In this document: positions 54,232 through 63,316 of the stretch, in pieces | Position numbering within the stretch: position 1 is the first letter of the stretch | Layout: every line of letters begins with the position of its first letter | NCBI GenBank assembly: GCA_018432315.1 | Contig: JAHDLB010000004.1 | Span: 124,001 to 188,000 of the forward strand | Reading direction: 5' to 3' | Length of the DNA: 64,000 nt | Source: Anaerolineae bacterium | GTDB lineage: Bacteria > Chloroflexota > Anaerolineae > Aggregatilineales > Aggregatilineaceae | Notes under the pieces: model-generated | Databases searched by the model: none | Told to the model about the DNA's origin: nothing | Seen by the model: the letters and a program-made list of their open reading frames with translations, nothing else | Translations under genes and position numbers: made by a program

Positions 54232-55433
54232 TCGGGCGCGCGCAGCGGCAGCACGACTTTGAAGACGCTGCCGGGACAGCGGCGCTCGTCATAACCGTCG
54301 CTTTCGACCCACACCGCGCCGCCGTGCGCCTCGACGGCTCCCTTCACCAGCGCCAGCCCCAACCCCGGCCCGCCGCCCTTGAACGTCGTCTTGCCGGACG
54401 AATGCTGGGCCGCCGTCCCGACCTGGTAGAACTTCTCGAAGATCAGGTCGTGATGGGCCGGATCGATGCCTACGCCGCTGTCCTGAACGCTCACCACCAC
54501 CGCCGGGCCGATCCCCTCGACGTCGCTGAGCCAGGACGCGATCCGGATCGCGCCGCCGTCGGGCGTGTATTTGATCGCGTTGCTGAGAAGCTGGTAGAAC
54601 GTCTTGTAGATCAGGTTGGGGTCGGCCTCGATGAGCGGCAGGTCGTCGCCCTGCTCGATCTCCAGCGCCAGCCGGCGCTCGGCCAGCACGTCGCGGAAGT
54701 CGTGCTTGAGCTCGGTGAACACGCTGCGCAGCAGCACCGGCACGCGCGCGACGTTGAGCGTTTCGGTGTCGATCTTGGTGATGTCCAGCATGCCGTCGAC
54801 GATCTCGTGCAGGCGCGCCGCGCCCTGGGCGATCCCGTGCGCGATGCCGCCCACGACCGGGTCCTGCGCGGCGGGATGATCGCGCAGCATGTCGGCGTAG
54901 CCCAGGATCGTCGTCAGCGGGGTGCGCAGCTCGTGCGCGGCGATCTGGATGAAGTCGAGCTTGGCCTGGTCCAGCCGCGCCAGGATGGTGTAGGCGTCGC
55001 GCAGGTCGTCCAGCGCGGCCTGGTCGTTAGTCCGCAGGCGGTCGAAGGTCGTGCTGACGATGCGCCAGGCGAGGCCGGGGCTGGACACCATCAGGTGCTC
55101 GAACACGTCGCGGTCGAACTCGAGCAGGGTCGTGGGCTGCGTGGTCCGCACGCTGGCCGAGCGCGGTTGATCCTGGATGAGCGCCATCTCGCCGAAGAAA
55201 TCGCCCGCGCCGCTGTAGCGCAGCACGCGCTCCTCGCCGGCAGAGAGGTGCTTGGTGATGGCGACCTCGCCCGCGACGATGAGGTAGAACACGTCCTCAT
55301 ACGCCCCTTCCCGGCAGATCAGCGCGCCGGGCGGGTAGGGCTGGACGCGCACGAGCGGCGCCAGCGTGGCCAGCGCCTCCGCGTCCAGGTCGGGAAACGT
55401 GTCTTGCAGGATCTCCGTCACATCGATCGCCAT
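54222..55433 (-). CDS. Histidine kinase with N-terminal cyclic-nucleotide-binding domain
   Basis: A 403-residue soluble kinase. The N-terminal cNMP-binding (CRP/CAP-like) domain spans about 25-140, with GALICREGAYEDVFYLIVAG and a phosphate-binding FGEMALIQDQPRSASVR. It is followed by HisKA (IQIAAHELRTPLTTIL) and an ATPase domain (SNAIKYTPDGG, DSGVGIDPAHH, GGPGLGLALVK). GGAGG precedes the ATG at 55433. It could read cAMP from cyclases such as the receiver-cyclase at 43464. Confidence 0.9.
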   Translation of the reverse strand: MAIDVTEILQDTFPDLDAEALATLAPLVRVQPYPPGALICREGAYEDVFYLIVAGEVAITKHLSAGEERVLRYSGAGDFFGEMALIQDQPRSASVRTTQPTTLLEFDRDVFEHLMVSSPGLAWRIVSTTFDRLRTNDQAALDDLRDAYTILARLDQAKLDFIQIAAHELRTPLTTILGYADMLRDHPAAQDPVVGGIAHGIAQGAARLHEIVDGMLDITKIDTETLNVARVPVLLRSVFTELKHDFRDVLAERRLALEIEQGDDLPLIEADPNLIYKTFYQLLSNAIKYTPDGGAIRIASWLSDVEGIGPAVVVSVQDSGVGIDPAHHDLIFEKFYQVGTAAQHSSGKTTFKGGGPGLGLALVKGAVEAHGGAVWVESDGYDERRCPGSVFKVVLPLRAPDQG

Positions 55434-55487
55434 CTGCCCCTCCGTCCGTGCGCGATGCCCTGCTGTGCAGTGTAGCATACCTGGTCA

Positions 55488-55516
55488 TTTACGACAGCCG
55501 GGGCGGCGTTTATAAT
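55488..55516 (+). promoter_or_regulatory. Promoter of the VanZ gene, implying a leaderless transcript
   Basis: TTTACG, 17-base spacer, then a perfect TATAAT ending at 55516. The ATG at 55524 begins where transcription should start, and no ribosome site lies between. Confidence 0.6.
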
Positions 55517-55523
55517 TGGCGCC

Positions 55524-55955
55524 ATGATGCAATCCCTACACACCATAATAGTCTCCGCGCCACCCTGGCCCCGCTGGCTGGCCGTGCTGGTGTGGCTGGG
55601 CGTGACTGGTGCCTTGCTGCTGCTGCCGGGCGATGGTCTGGTGGTGGCGAACACGCACGACTTCATCGGCGGCACGTCGCTGGCGGACTGGTTCGGGCAC
55701 GTGTGCCTGTTCGGGGTGTTGGCCGCCCTGGTCTACTGGGCGCTGTGCGCGCACCTCGCGCCGCCCGCAGCCCTACGCGCCACGCTCACCAGCACGATCC
55801 TGCTGGGCGCGGCGATCGAAGTCGCCCAACTCCTGATCGACAGCCGCGGCGCGTCCGTGCTGGACGCGATGGGGAATGGGCTGGGCGTGGCGTTGTTCGC
55901 GGCGTGGATGTGGTGGCGCGGGCAGGTTCCGCTCCGCGACCGTCAGAACAGGTGA
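55524..55955 (+). CDS. VanZ-like family membrane protein
   Basis: A 143-residue protein with four hydrophobic segments and the VanZ signature (E...Q in GAAIEVAQLLI, then SRGASVLDAMGNGLG). In Enterococcus VanZ gives low-level teicoplanin resistance; most family members are of unknown role. Converges with the mevalonate decarboxylase gene, overlapping by 13 bases. Confidence 0.85.
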   Translation: MMQSLHTIIVSAPPWPRWLAVLVWLGVTGALLLLPGDGLVVANTHDFIGGTSLADWFGHVCLFGVLAALVYWALCAHLAPPAALRATLTSTILLGAAIEVAQLLIDSRGASVLDAMGNGLGVALFAAWMWWRGQVPLRDRQNR

Positions 55956-56929
55956 CCGTCGAGCAGGCGCGTGCCGGGTCCGGGCCGGTTGGCGATCACG
56001 TCCCCCACGCCCGGCTCGGCGCGCAGCCGGGCCCCGATCGCGCCCGCGTGCGCCCCCTCGCACAGCACGTGCACGTTGGCCCCGGCGTCGATGGTGAAAT
56101 AGGCGGGCAGGCCCTCGTCGCGCCACGCGCGGATCGCGTGCATCAGCCGCACCGTCTCCGGCGACCAGTAGAGCAGGCTGGGCCGCGACGTCATGGCGAC
56201 GGCGTGCATCCGGATCGCTTCCTGCTCGGTTTCCTCGCCGAACGCCGCAAAATCGCGCGCCAGGATCGCCCGGCGGATGGCCGGTAGGGCGCGCTCCGCC
56301 TCGGCCAGCCGCGCCGCCGCGAACGGGCTGGTGCTCACCAGCGCGTTGCCCTTGCTGGAACCGACCGTTTTGTGCGCCGTCTGCACGATCGCGATCAGGT
56401 CGCGCAGGTCCCAATGCCCCGGCGGGGCGATGGACTCGGCATACGATCCCGCGCTGGTGTCCGCGGCATGCCACTCGACGAACCCGGTGGGGATCGACCG
56501 GCAGGCCGAGCCGGATCCCTGCCGCGCCAGGATCGACAGCGCGCGCTCGTCCAGCTCGACCCCGGCGGCGGCGCACGCGGCAGCGGTCAGCGCGGCGAAG
56601 GCGGACGCCGACGAGGCGATCCCGGCGCCCATGGGGAACGAGTTGCGCGAGGCGACGCGGGCACGGGTCGCGATCCCCGCCAGCGCCCGGACCCGGTCGA
56701 GATGTTCCGACACGCGGCGGGCGGCCCCCCCGCCGTCCTCCGCGCCGTGAATCGTCACCTCGTCCGCGGCCAGCGCGGGATCGAACGCAACGGTGGTGGT
56801 CGTCGTCGCGGCGTCGAGATTCATCGAGATCGAGGCGTTGAGCGGCAGGCGCAGCGCGTCGTCGCGGCGGCCCCAGTATTTGACGAACGCGATATTGGCG
56901 CAGCTTTGCGCCGTGGCGATGGCGGTCAT
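55943..56929 (-). CDS. Mevalonate 5-phosphate or diphosphomevalonate decarboxylase (GHMP family)
   Basis: A 328-residue GHMP-family decarboxylase: IAFVKYWGRRDDALRLPLN at the start, PMGAGIASSASAFAALTAA (phosphate-binding loop) and the acidic site in GSGSACRSIPTGFVEW. It makes isopentenyl phosphate or diphosphate. Some Chloroflexi use a phosphomevalonate decarboxylase followed by isopentenyl phosphate kinase; which substrate this enzyme takes cannot be told by eye. The ATG overlaps the mevalonate kinase stop by 4 bases. Confidence 0.85.
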   Translation of the reverse strand: MTAIATAQSCANIAFVKYWGRRDDALRLPLNASISMNLDAATTTTTVAFDPALAADEVTIHGAEDGGGAARRVSEHLDRVRALAGIATRARVASRNSFPMGAGIASSASAFAALTAAACAAAGVELDERALSILARQGSGSACRSIPTGFVEWHAADTSAGSYAESIAPPGHWDLRDLIAIVQTAHKTVGSSKGNALVSTSPFAAARLAEAERALPAIRRAILARDFAAFGEETEQEAIRMHAVAMTSRPSLLYWSPETVRLMHAIRAWRDEGLPAYFTIDAGANVHVLCEGAHAGAIGARLRAEPGVGDVIANRPGPGTRLLDGHLF

Positions 56930-57933
56930 GGCTGTTCCTCCAGGCGCACGCCGGGCGCGTTGGGCCGAACCTCGACCAGGGTCCCGCCCGCGGCCTCCAG
57001 CGCGGATCGAATCGCGGCGCGGCGGTCCTCCGGCGCCAGGACGATCACGATGTCGCCGCCGCCCGCCCCGCTGAGCTTGGCGCCCCAGGCGCCCGCCGCG
57101 CGCGCCGCGAACACCAGCCGCGCCGTTTCGAGCGTGTCCACGCCGGCGGCGTGCGCCAGCCCGTGCTGCATATCCATGAGCTGGCCCAGCGCGGGCCAGT
57201 CGGCCCGTTCGAGCGCGGCGCGGCCATCGCGCACGATCTGGGCCATCGTGTCGAAGATGCCGGTCATGGCGGCGGGCCACGCGGCCAGCCGGTCGGCCAC
57301 CTGCCGGACGACCGCCGGGGTGTCGGCCTTGAGGCCGGAATAGGCGACCACCAGCGGCAGGTGCGGGACGTCCAGCGGGACGATCTGGCGCGGCTCGCCG
57401 TTGTCGTAGTACAGCGTCCCGCCGGTGATCGCCGCCGCCAGGTCGAAGCCGGAGCCGGTCTGCTGCACGCGAAAGATCGCCTGCCGCCCCAGCTCGAACA
57501 GGTCGCCGGGGGAGAGACTCACGCCGCTGACGTGCGCCAGCGCGAACAGCGCGCAGGCCACCGTCGCCGACGAGCTGCCCAGCCCAAGCTGGCTGGAAAA
57601 GTCGCTGCGCGTGGTGATCGTGACGTCGCGCTCCAGGCCGAACCGCTCGCGCCAGACGGCCAGCGCGCTCTCGATGAAACGCGTCCCGTGCGCCAGCGCC
57701 TCCCCGCCCGCCAGCGCGTCCGCCATGCGCCCGGTCACGCCCGCGACGCCCACGTCCGGCGCATGGATGGTGAACGTCCCGCCGCCGGGCGGACCGGCAG
57801 CCAGCGTCAGGTGCAGGCGCGAATCGACGGCGGTCACCAGGCACGGGCGCGCGTGGACGACGGCGTGCTCGCCCAGCAGCATCGCCTTGCCCGGCGCCGA
57901 AACGTGAACGGTCTGTTGTGCGGCGTGCCCCAT
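56926..57933 (-). CDS. mvk: Mevalonate kinase
   Basis: A 335-residue GHMP kinase phosphorylating mevalonate. Motif 1 VSAPGKAMLLGEHAVVHARP, motif 2 LGLGSSSATVACALFALA, motif 3 KLSGAGGGDIVIVLAP are intact. AGGAG lies before the ATG at 57933. Coupled to the decarboxylase gene. No HMG-CoA reductase, HMG-CoA synthase or phosphomevalonate kinase is nearby. Confidence 0.93.
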   Translation of the reverse strand: MGHAAQQTVHVSAPGKAMLLGEHAVVHARPCLVTAVDSRLHLTLAAGPPGGGTFTIHAPDVGVAGVTGRMADALAGGEALAHGTRFIESALAVWRERFGLERDVTITTRSDFSSQLGLGSSSATVACALFALAHVSGVSLSPGDLFELGRQAIFRVQQTGSGFDLAAAITGGTLYYDNGEPRQIVPLDVPHLPLVVAYSGLKADTPAVVRQVADRLAAWPAAMTGIFDTMAQIVRDGRAALERADWPALGQLMDMQHGLAHAAGVDTLETARLVFAARAAGAWGAKLSGAGGGDIVIVLAPEDRRAAIRSALEAAGGTLVEVRPNAPGVRLEEQP

Positions 57934-58063
57934 CGAACGCTCCTGAAAAACGCTGCCGGAGAGTGTAAATCGTTTGGGGCCGGGCGGCAATGACAGATCG
58001 GTCCAAACCGCGTACAATCGGGCACTCAATGCACACGGAGTTGTGAAAGGACGCACCACCGTC

Positions 58064-59107
58064 ATGGCCGCACAATCATTCGAAGCGCTATTCGGATCCA
58101 TCGTCGCGGACATCGACGCTGACATGCAGGCCGCCCGCGCCGCGCAGACGCCCATCGCCCCGATCCTGTGGGAGATCATCGATTACCAGTTCGGCTGGGA
58201 CCTCGACGACAGCGCCGCCGCCCGGCGCGTTAGCGGCAAGAAAATCCGCCCCCTGTTGATGGCCCTGGTCGCCCAGGCGATCGGCGGGCGGTACGAGCAC
58301 GTCCTGCCCGCCGGGACGGCACTGGAGTTCATCCACAATTTCACCCTGATTCACGACGACGTGATGGACAAGTCGCAAGAACGGCGCCACCGCCCCACCG
58401 TCTGGACGCGCTGGGGCGCCTACCAGGCGATCAACGCCGGGGATGGTCTGTACGCGCTGGGGAACCTGGCCGTGACGCGCCTGGAAGCGCTCGGCACGCC
58501 GCCCGCCAGGATCGTCGGCGTGATGCGATCGCTGGCCCAGGCGTGCCTGTGGACCGCCGAGGGCCAGATGCTGGACATGGACTTCGAAACGCGCGAGCGG
58601 GTCGCCACCGCCGACTACATCACGATGGTCGCCAACAAGTCGGCCACGCTCATCGAGTCGGCGGCGTACTGTGGCGCGCTGCTGAGCACGGACGACCCCG
58701 CGATCGTCGATGCCTACGCCCGGTTCGGGCGCAGCCTGGGGATCGCCTTCCAGATCCGCGACGATTACCTGGGCGTGTGGGGCGACGAGGCCGTCACCGG
58801 CAAGTCAGCGACCAGCGACATCCACGAGAAGAAAAAATCGTATCCCGTGCTGGTGGCGTTCGAGCAGGCGGACGCGTCCGACCGCGCGGCGCTGGACCGG
58901 ATCTACGGGCAGGAAACGCTGTCCGGCGCGGACGTCGAGGCGGTGCTGGCGATTCTGGCGCGCGTCGACGCCGCCGCGCAGACCGACCGCATCGCCAGCG
59001 AGTATTACGACGCGGCGCTGGCGCACCTGGAGCGCACCGGCATTCGCGGCGCAGCGCAGGACCTGATCCGGCAGTACGCGGCGTTCCTGGTGCGGCGGGC
59101 GTATTGA
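58064..59107 (+). CDS. Polyprenyl diphosphate synthase (FPP/GGPP synthase family)
   Basis: A 347-residue trans-isoprenyl diphosphate synthase: first Asp-rich motif IHDDVMDKSQERRHRP (DDxxD), GQMLDMDFE in the middle and the second Asp-rich motif QIRDDYLGVWGD (DDxxG). Chain length is not predictable by eye. It is divergent from the mevalonate genes, which supply its substrates. ATG at 58064 is used, with AAAGGA 12 bases upstream; GTG at 58043 is a less likely alternative. Confidence 0.9.
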   Translation: MAAQSFEALFGSIVADIDADMQAARAAQTPIAPILWEIIDYQFGWDLDDSAAARRVSGKKIRPLLMALVAQAIGGRYEHVLPAGTALEFIHNFTLIHDDVMDKSQERRHRPTVWTRWGAYQAINAGDGLYALGNLAVTRLEALGTPPARIVGVMRSLAQACLWTAEGQMLDMDFETRERVATADYITMVANKSATLIESAAYCGALLSTDDPAIVDAYARFGRSLGIAFQIRDDYLGVWGDEAVTGKSATSDIHEKKKSYPVLVAFEQADASDRAALDRIYGQETLSGADVEAVLAILARVDAAAQTDRIASEYYDAALAHLERTGIRGAAQDLIRQYAAFLVRRAY

Positions 59108-59140
59108 TGAAAAACCCGGGCGCTTGAGCCGATAACGACA

Positions 59141-59166
59141 CGAGGCCAGCCCACCGGCTGACCTCG
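59141..59166. terminator. Weak bidirectional hairpin
   Basis: CGAGGCCAGCC and GGCTGACCTCG pair with one mismatch, between the convergent prenyl synthase and transketolase genes. Only a short T run follows. Confidence 0.45.
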
Positions 59167-59197
59167 CGACTTTGTGCCCGTAAGACTCCGGCGCGGA

Positions 59198-61198
59198 TTA
59201 TGCCCGTTCGAGCAGCGCCAGCGCCTCGTCGGCGACGCGCTCCGGCGTCAGGCCGAAGTGCTGGTAAATCTCCTTGTACGGGGCCGACGCGCCGAAACGG
59301 TCCACACCGACGACCACGCCCCGGTCACCGACCCACTTCTGCCAGCCGAGCGTCACCCCGGCCTCGACCGCCACCCGCGCCGTGATCGCCGGGGGCAGCA
59401 CGCTGTCGCGGTAGCTCTGCGGCTGGCGCGCGAACCGCTCCCAGCTTGGCATGCTCACCACGCGGGTCGCGACGCCCTTCTCGGCCAGCAGCTTTTGCGC
59501 GTCGAGCGCGATGTGCACCTCGGAGCCGGTGCCGATCAGGATCACGTCCGCTTTGCCACCGGGACCGTCCGCCAGCACGTACGCGCCGCGATCCACGCCC
59601 TCGGCCATGCCCAGCGACGGGTCCAGCACGGGGATATTCTGGCGCGTGAACATCAACACCGTCGGGTGATCGGTGTTTTGGATTGCGCAGCGCCAGGCCG
59701 CCGCCGTCTCGTTGGCGTCCGCCGGGCGGATTACGTCCAGGTGGGGGATCAGCCGCAGCGACATGATCTGCTCGATGGGCTGGTGCGTGGGGCCGTCCTC
59801 GCCCAGGCCGATGCTGTCGTGCGTGAAGACGAAAATAGGCCGGAACTCGCTGAGCGCGGCGAGGCGAATCGAGGGCCGCATGTAATCGGAGAACACGGCG
59901 AACGTCGCGGTGTAGGGGATCACGCCGCCGTGAGCCGACATCCCGTTGACGATGCCGCCCATCGCGTGCTCGCGCACGCCAAAGCGCAGGTTGCGGTTGT
60001 GATACTGCCCGGCCTGGAAATCCTCGTCGCTGTTGATGTACGTCTTGGTCGAGGAGTCGAGGTCCGCCGCGCCGCCGATCAGGCCCGGCAGGTGGGCCGC
60101 CAGGGCGTTGATCACCTTGCTCGACGCGTTGCGCGTGGCGACCGGCTTGTCGGTCGGGAAGACGGGCAGATCGGCATCCCAGCCCGCGGGCAGCTCGCCG
60201 GACACCATCTGCTGCCAGGTGGCCGCCCGGTCGGGGTTGGCCGCCGCCCACGCATCCACGACGGCCTGCCAGCTCGCCTGGGCCGCCTTGCCGCGCTCCA
60301 CCGCCTCGCGGAAGTGCGCCAGCACGTCGTCCGGCACCAGGAACGCCGGTTCCTGCGGCCAGCCGAGGTTGTCTTTGGTCGCCTTGACCTCGTCGGGGCC
60401 GAGGGCGGCGCCGTGCGCCGCGGCGGTGCCCGCCTTGTTGGGGCTGCCATAGCCGATCACCGTCCGCACCATGATCAGCGAGGGGTGCTCGGCGTCCGCC
60501 TGGGCTTCCTTGATCGCGCTTTCGATGGCGTCCAGGTCGTTGCCGTCTTCCACGCGCAGCACCTGCCAGCCATAGGCGGCGAACCGCCCGGCGACGTCCT
60601 CGGTGAAGGCCATCTCGGTGCTGCCGTCCAGCGAAATCAGGTTGTCGTCGTACAGGTAGATCAGCTTGCCCAGCTTCAGGTGCCCGGCCAGCGACGCGGC
60701 CTCGGCGGCGACGCCTTCCATCAGGTCGCCGTCGCTGACGATCGCGTAAGTGTAATGGTCCATCACCGCGCCATCAGCCGTGTTGAAGGTCGCCGCCAGG
60801 AAGCGCTCGGCGATCGCCATGCCCACACCGTTGGCGAAGCCCTGCCCCAGCGGGCCGGTCGTCGTCTCGACGCCGGGGGTCGGGCCGTGTTCGGGATGGC
60901 CGGGCGTCAGGCTTCCCCACTGGCGGAAGCGCTTGATCTCGTCGAGCGGCAGGTCGTAGCCGGTCAGGTACAGCAGCGCGTAGAGCAGCATGGAGCCGTG
61001 GCCCGCCGAGAGCACGAAGCGGTCGCGGTCGATCCATTTGGGATCGGCGGGATTGTGTTTCAGGAAGCGCGTCCACAGCACGTACGCCATAGGCGCGCCG
61101 CCCATCGGCAGGCCGGGATGGCCGGAGTTGGCTTTTTGCACGGCGTCGACGGCCAGCATCCGGATCGTGTTGATGCATTTCTGTTCAAAGTCAGTCAT
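59198..61198 (-). CDS. tkt: Transketolase
   Basis: A 666-residue thiamine diphosphate enzyme of the pentose phosphate pathway. [17 protein letters not shown] near the N-terminus, ThDP-binding [18 protein letters not shown], and the transketolase signature with [18 protein letters not shown]. Full family length. GGAAGG precedes the ATG at 61198. Single-gene unit converging on the prenyl synthase. Confidence 0.96.
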   Translation of the reverse strand: MTDFEQKCINTIRMLAVDAVQKANSGHPGLPMGGAPMAYVLWTRFLKHNPADPKWIDRDRFVLSAGHGSMLLYALLYLTGYDLPLDEIKRFRQWGSLTPGHPEHGPTPGVETTTGPLGQGFANGVGMAIAERFLAATFNTADGAVMDHYTYAIVSDGDLMEGVAAEAASLAGHLKLGKLIYLYDDNLISLDGSTEMAFTEDVAGRFAAYGWQVLRVEDGNDLDAIESAIKEAQADAEHPSLIMVRTVIGYGSPNKAGTAAAHGAALGPDEVKATKDNLGWPQEPAFLVPDDVLAHFREAVERGKAAQASWQAVVDAWAAANPDRAATWQQMVSGELPAGWDADLPVFPTDKPVATRNASSKVINALAAHLPGLIGGAADLDSSTKTYINSDEDFQAGQYHNRNLRFGVREHAMGGIVNGMSAHGGVIPYTATFAVFSDYMRPSIRLAALSEFRPIFVFTHDSIGLGEDGPTHQPIEQIMSLRLIPHLDVIRPADANETAAAWRCAIQNTDHPTVLMFTRQNIPVLDPSLGMAEGVDRGAYVLADGPGGKADVILIGTGSEVHIALDAQKLLAEKGVATRVVSMPSWERFARQPQSYRDSVLPPAITARVAVEAGVTLGWQKWVGDRGVVVGVDRFGASAPYKEIYQHFGLTPERVADEALALLERA

Positions 61199-61372
61199 CG
61201 GAATCCTTCCAAACGCTACAGCGAGCGCCCCAGGCGCCCGCAGACTTGATTCAGTCGGGGGCAGACGACGGAATATTGTAACAACGACCGCGCAACTACG
61301 CATAAATCCCGCTTGTGTGTTAAGCTATCATCAGCGCCGGACCATTCACAACGACACGGACCAGAAAAGCTG

Positions 61373-62011
61373 ATGAACGACGAGTTTGATGCAGTGTTCG
61401 ACGACGAAGACGACAGCGGTGAGATCGAAGCCTATTGCATGACGTGCCGGGCCAAGACGCCGATGGAGAATCCCCAACCCATCTGGACGCGGCGCGGCGC
61501 GCCGGGCACGCGCGGCACGTGCTCGGTGTGTGGCACCACCGTCTTCCTGATGGGCAAGACCTCGGCCCACAGCCGCACCGGGCCGCCGGAACCGCTCCAG
61601 GCCCCGGAAACGGGCAAGGCGGGCCGCAAGCGGCAAAGCGGCGTGACGTACCTCAACTTCTGCGTCTCGGATGCGGAGTTCGCCGAAATCCTGGCCGAAG
61701 ACCTGAAGCGGATCGGGATTCAGACGTGGATGGCCGAGGAGCACGTCAAAGATGCCCAGTGGGCGACCGGCGTCCACCCGGCGCTGCTCGAATGCAAAAA
61801 CATGATCGTCGTGCTCACGCCGCTGGGCATCAAGGCGACCAACGTCGTCGACGCGATCGACGTCTTCGCCAGCGCCCGCAAGCCGATCGTCGTGGCGCAG
61901 CTCCAGCCCGCCGACCTGCCGGACGTCCTGCGCCGCAAGCCGCGCTTCGATTTCTCCGGCGAGGATTACAAGAGCGCCTTCCGCGAGCTGGTCCAGGCGC
62001 TGACCGGGTGA
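61373..62011 (+). CDS. DUF5679 zinc-ribbon plus TIR-like domain protein
   Basis: A 212-residue protein. An acidic N-terminus (FDAVFDDEDDSGEIEA) leads to a DUF5679-type ribbon with CMTC and CSVCG pairs (residues 23-62), then a TIR-like domain (from about 88): VTYLNFCVSDAEFAEILAED, MIVVLTPLGIKATN and KPIVVAQLQP. By hand alignment, the Glu that is catalytic in NADase TIRs falls on Ala next to an Asp, so NADase activity is doubtful. No defence genes lie beside it. Role unknown; the zinc ribbon suggests nucleic acid or protein binding. Confidence 0.72.
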   Translation: MNDEFDAVFDDEDDSGEIEAYCMTCRAKTPMENPQPIWTRRGAPGTRGTCSVCGTTVFLMGKTSAHSRTGPPEPLQAPETGKAGRKRQSGVTYLNFCVSDAEFAEILAEDLKRIGIQTWMAEEHVKDAQWATGVHPALLECKNMIVVLTPLGIKATNVVDAIDVFASARKPIVVAQLQPADLPDVLRRKPRFDFSGEDYKSAFRELVQALTG

Positions 62012-62171
62012 CGCGCGGCGCGTCCCCGCCATCCCCCGGTGCGATCCCGGCGCGGCCATTCTCCGCGCCGGTTTTTCGTCCGCGCGCCCCCGCATCACTT
62101 GCGTCATCGCGGCCCGCTGCGGCACAATGGAGCGCGTTCAGTTGCCGGATGTGAGCGTGTGGGAGACAGCC

Positions 62172-63314
62172 ATGCCCAAAAAAGTGATGGTCAGCGGGTG
62201 TTTCGACCTGCTGCACAGCGGCCACGTGGCGTTTTTCAAGGAAGCCGCGGCCTATGGCGATCTGTACGTGGCGCTGGGATCGGACAAAACCGTGTTCGAT
62301 CTCAAGGGCCGCCTGCCGGTCAACTCGGAGCAGGAGCGGCTGTTCATGGTCAAGGCGGTCGGCTACGTCAAGGACGCGTTCATCTCGCGTGGGTCCGGCC
62401 TGATGGATTTCGTCGACGAGTTCAAGGCGCTCCAGCCGGACGTCTTCATCGTCAACGAGGACGGCCACCTGCCCGACAAGCAAAAGCTGTGCGAGGATCA
62501 CGGCGTGGAATACGTCGTCCTCAATCGCAAGCCGGCGGAAGGGCTGGCCCCCCGCTCGACGACCGCCCTGCGCACCGTCAACCGCATTCCGTTTCGCATC
62601 GACCTGGCGGGGGGATGGCTCGACCAACCGTTCGTCTCGAAACACTATCCCGGCCCGGTGATCACGATCTCGATCGAGCCGACCATCGACTTCAACGAGC
62701 GCAGCGGCATGGCATCCAGCACGCGCAACGCCGCGATCGACCTGTGGGGCACGCGGCTGCCGCCCGGCGATCCGGAGAAGATCGCCAAGATCCTCTTCTG
62801 CTACGACAACCCGCCGGGCACCACCGAGATCTCTGGCTCGCAGGACGCGATCGGGATCGTCTTCCCCGGCCTGGCAATAGCGACCTACGAGGGCGAATAC
62901 TGGCCGACGCGCATCGAGCGCTATCACGATGAGGCCACCCTGCATTTCGTGGAGAGTGCGCTCTACCTGGTCGCGCTCGGCCCGCGCCACGACGATTTCG
63001 ACGTCCTCTCGGACTTACGCATCGACCGCGACAAGGCGCGCGCGCTGGCCGAGGCGACGGACGCCTGCTGGGACGCGATCCTGGCGCACGACATTCGCGG
63101 GTTCGGCGAGGCAGTGCGGCGCTCGTACGACGCGCAGATCGCCATGTTCCCCAAGATGGTCACGGAGCAGGTCAGCCGGTTGATCGACCAGTACCGCGAT
63201 CAGGCCATCGGCTGGAAGCTCTCCGGCGCGGGCGGCGGCGGGTACCTCGTGCTCGTGGCCGACCGGCCCATCCCCAACGCGGTGCGCGTGGTGGCGCGCC
63301 GGCCCAGCGACTGA
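62172..63314 (+). CDS. Nucleotidyltransferase-GHMP kinase fusion (sugar activation)
   Basis: A 380-residue fusion. The N-terminal 140 residues are a cytidylyltransferase-like domain (GCFDLLHSGHVAFF, HxGH-type H15-S-G-H18). The remainder is a GHMP kinase with RIDLAGGWLDQPF, TEISGSQDAIGIVFPG and a C-terminal WKLSGAGGGGYLVLVA. Related to uncharacterised proteins that phosphorylate and activate sugars in one polypeptide, analogous to Fkp. It follows the TIR gene by 160 bases. Substrate unknown. Confidence 0.8.
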   Translation: MPKKVMVSGCFDLLHSGHVAFFKEAAAYGDLYVALGSDKTVFDLKGRLPVNSEQERLFMVKAVGYVKDAFISRGSGLMDFVDEFKALQPDVFIVNEDGHLPDKQKLCEDHGVEYVVLNRKPAEGLAPRSTTALRTVNRIPFRIDLAGGWLDQPFVSKHYPGPVITISIEPTIDFNERSGMASSTRNAAIDLWGTRLPPGDPEKIAKILFCYDNPPGTTEISGSQDAIGIVFPGLAIATYEGEYWPTRIERYHDEATLHFVESALYLVALGPRHDDFDVLSDLRIDRDKARALAEATDACWDAILAHDIRGFGEAVRRSYDAQIAMFPKMVTEQVSRLIDQYRDQAIGWKLSGAGGGGYLVLVADRPIPNAVRVVARRPSD

Positions 63315-63316
63315 CC

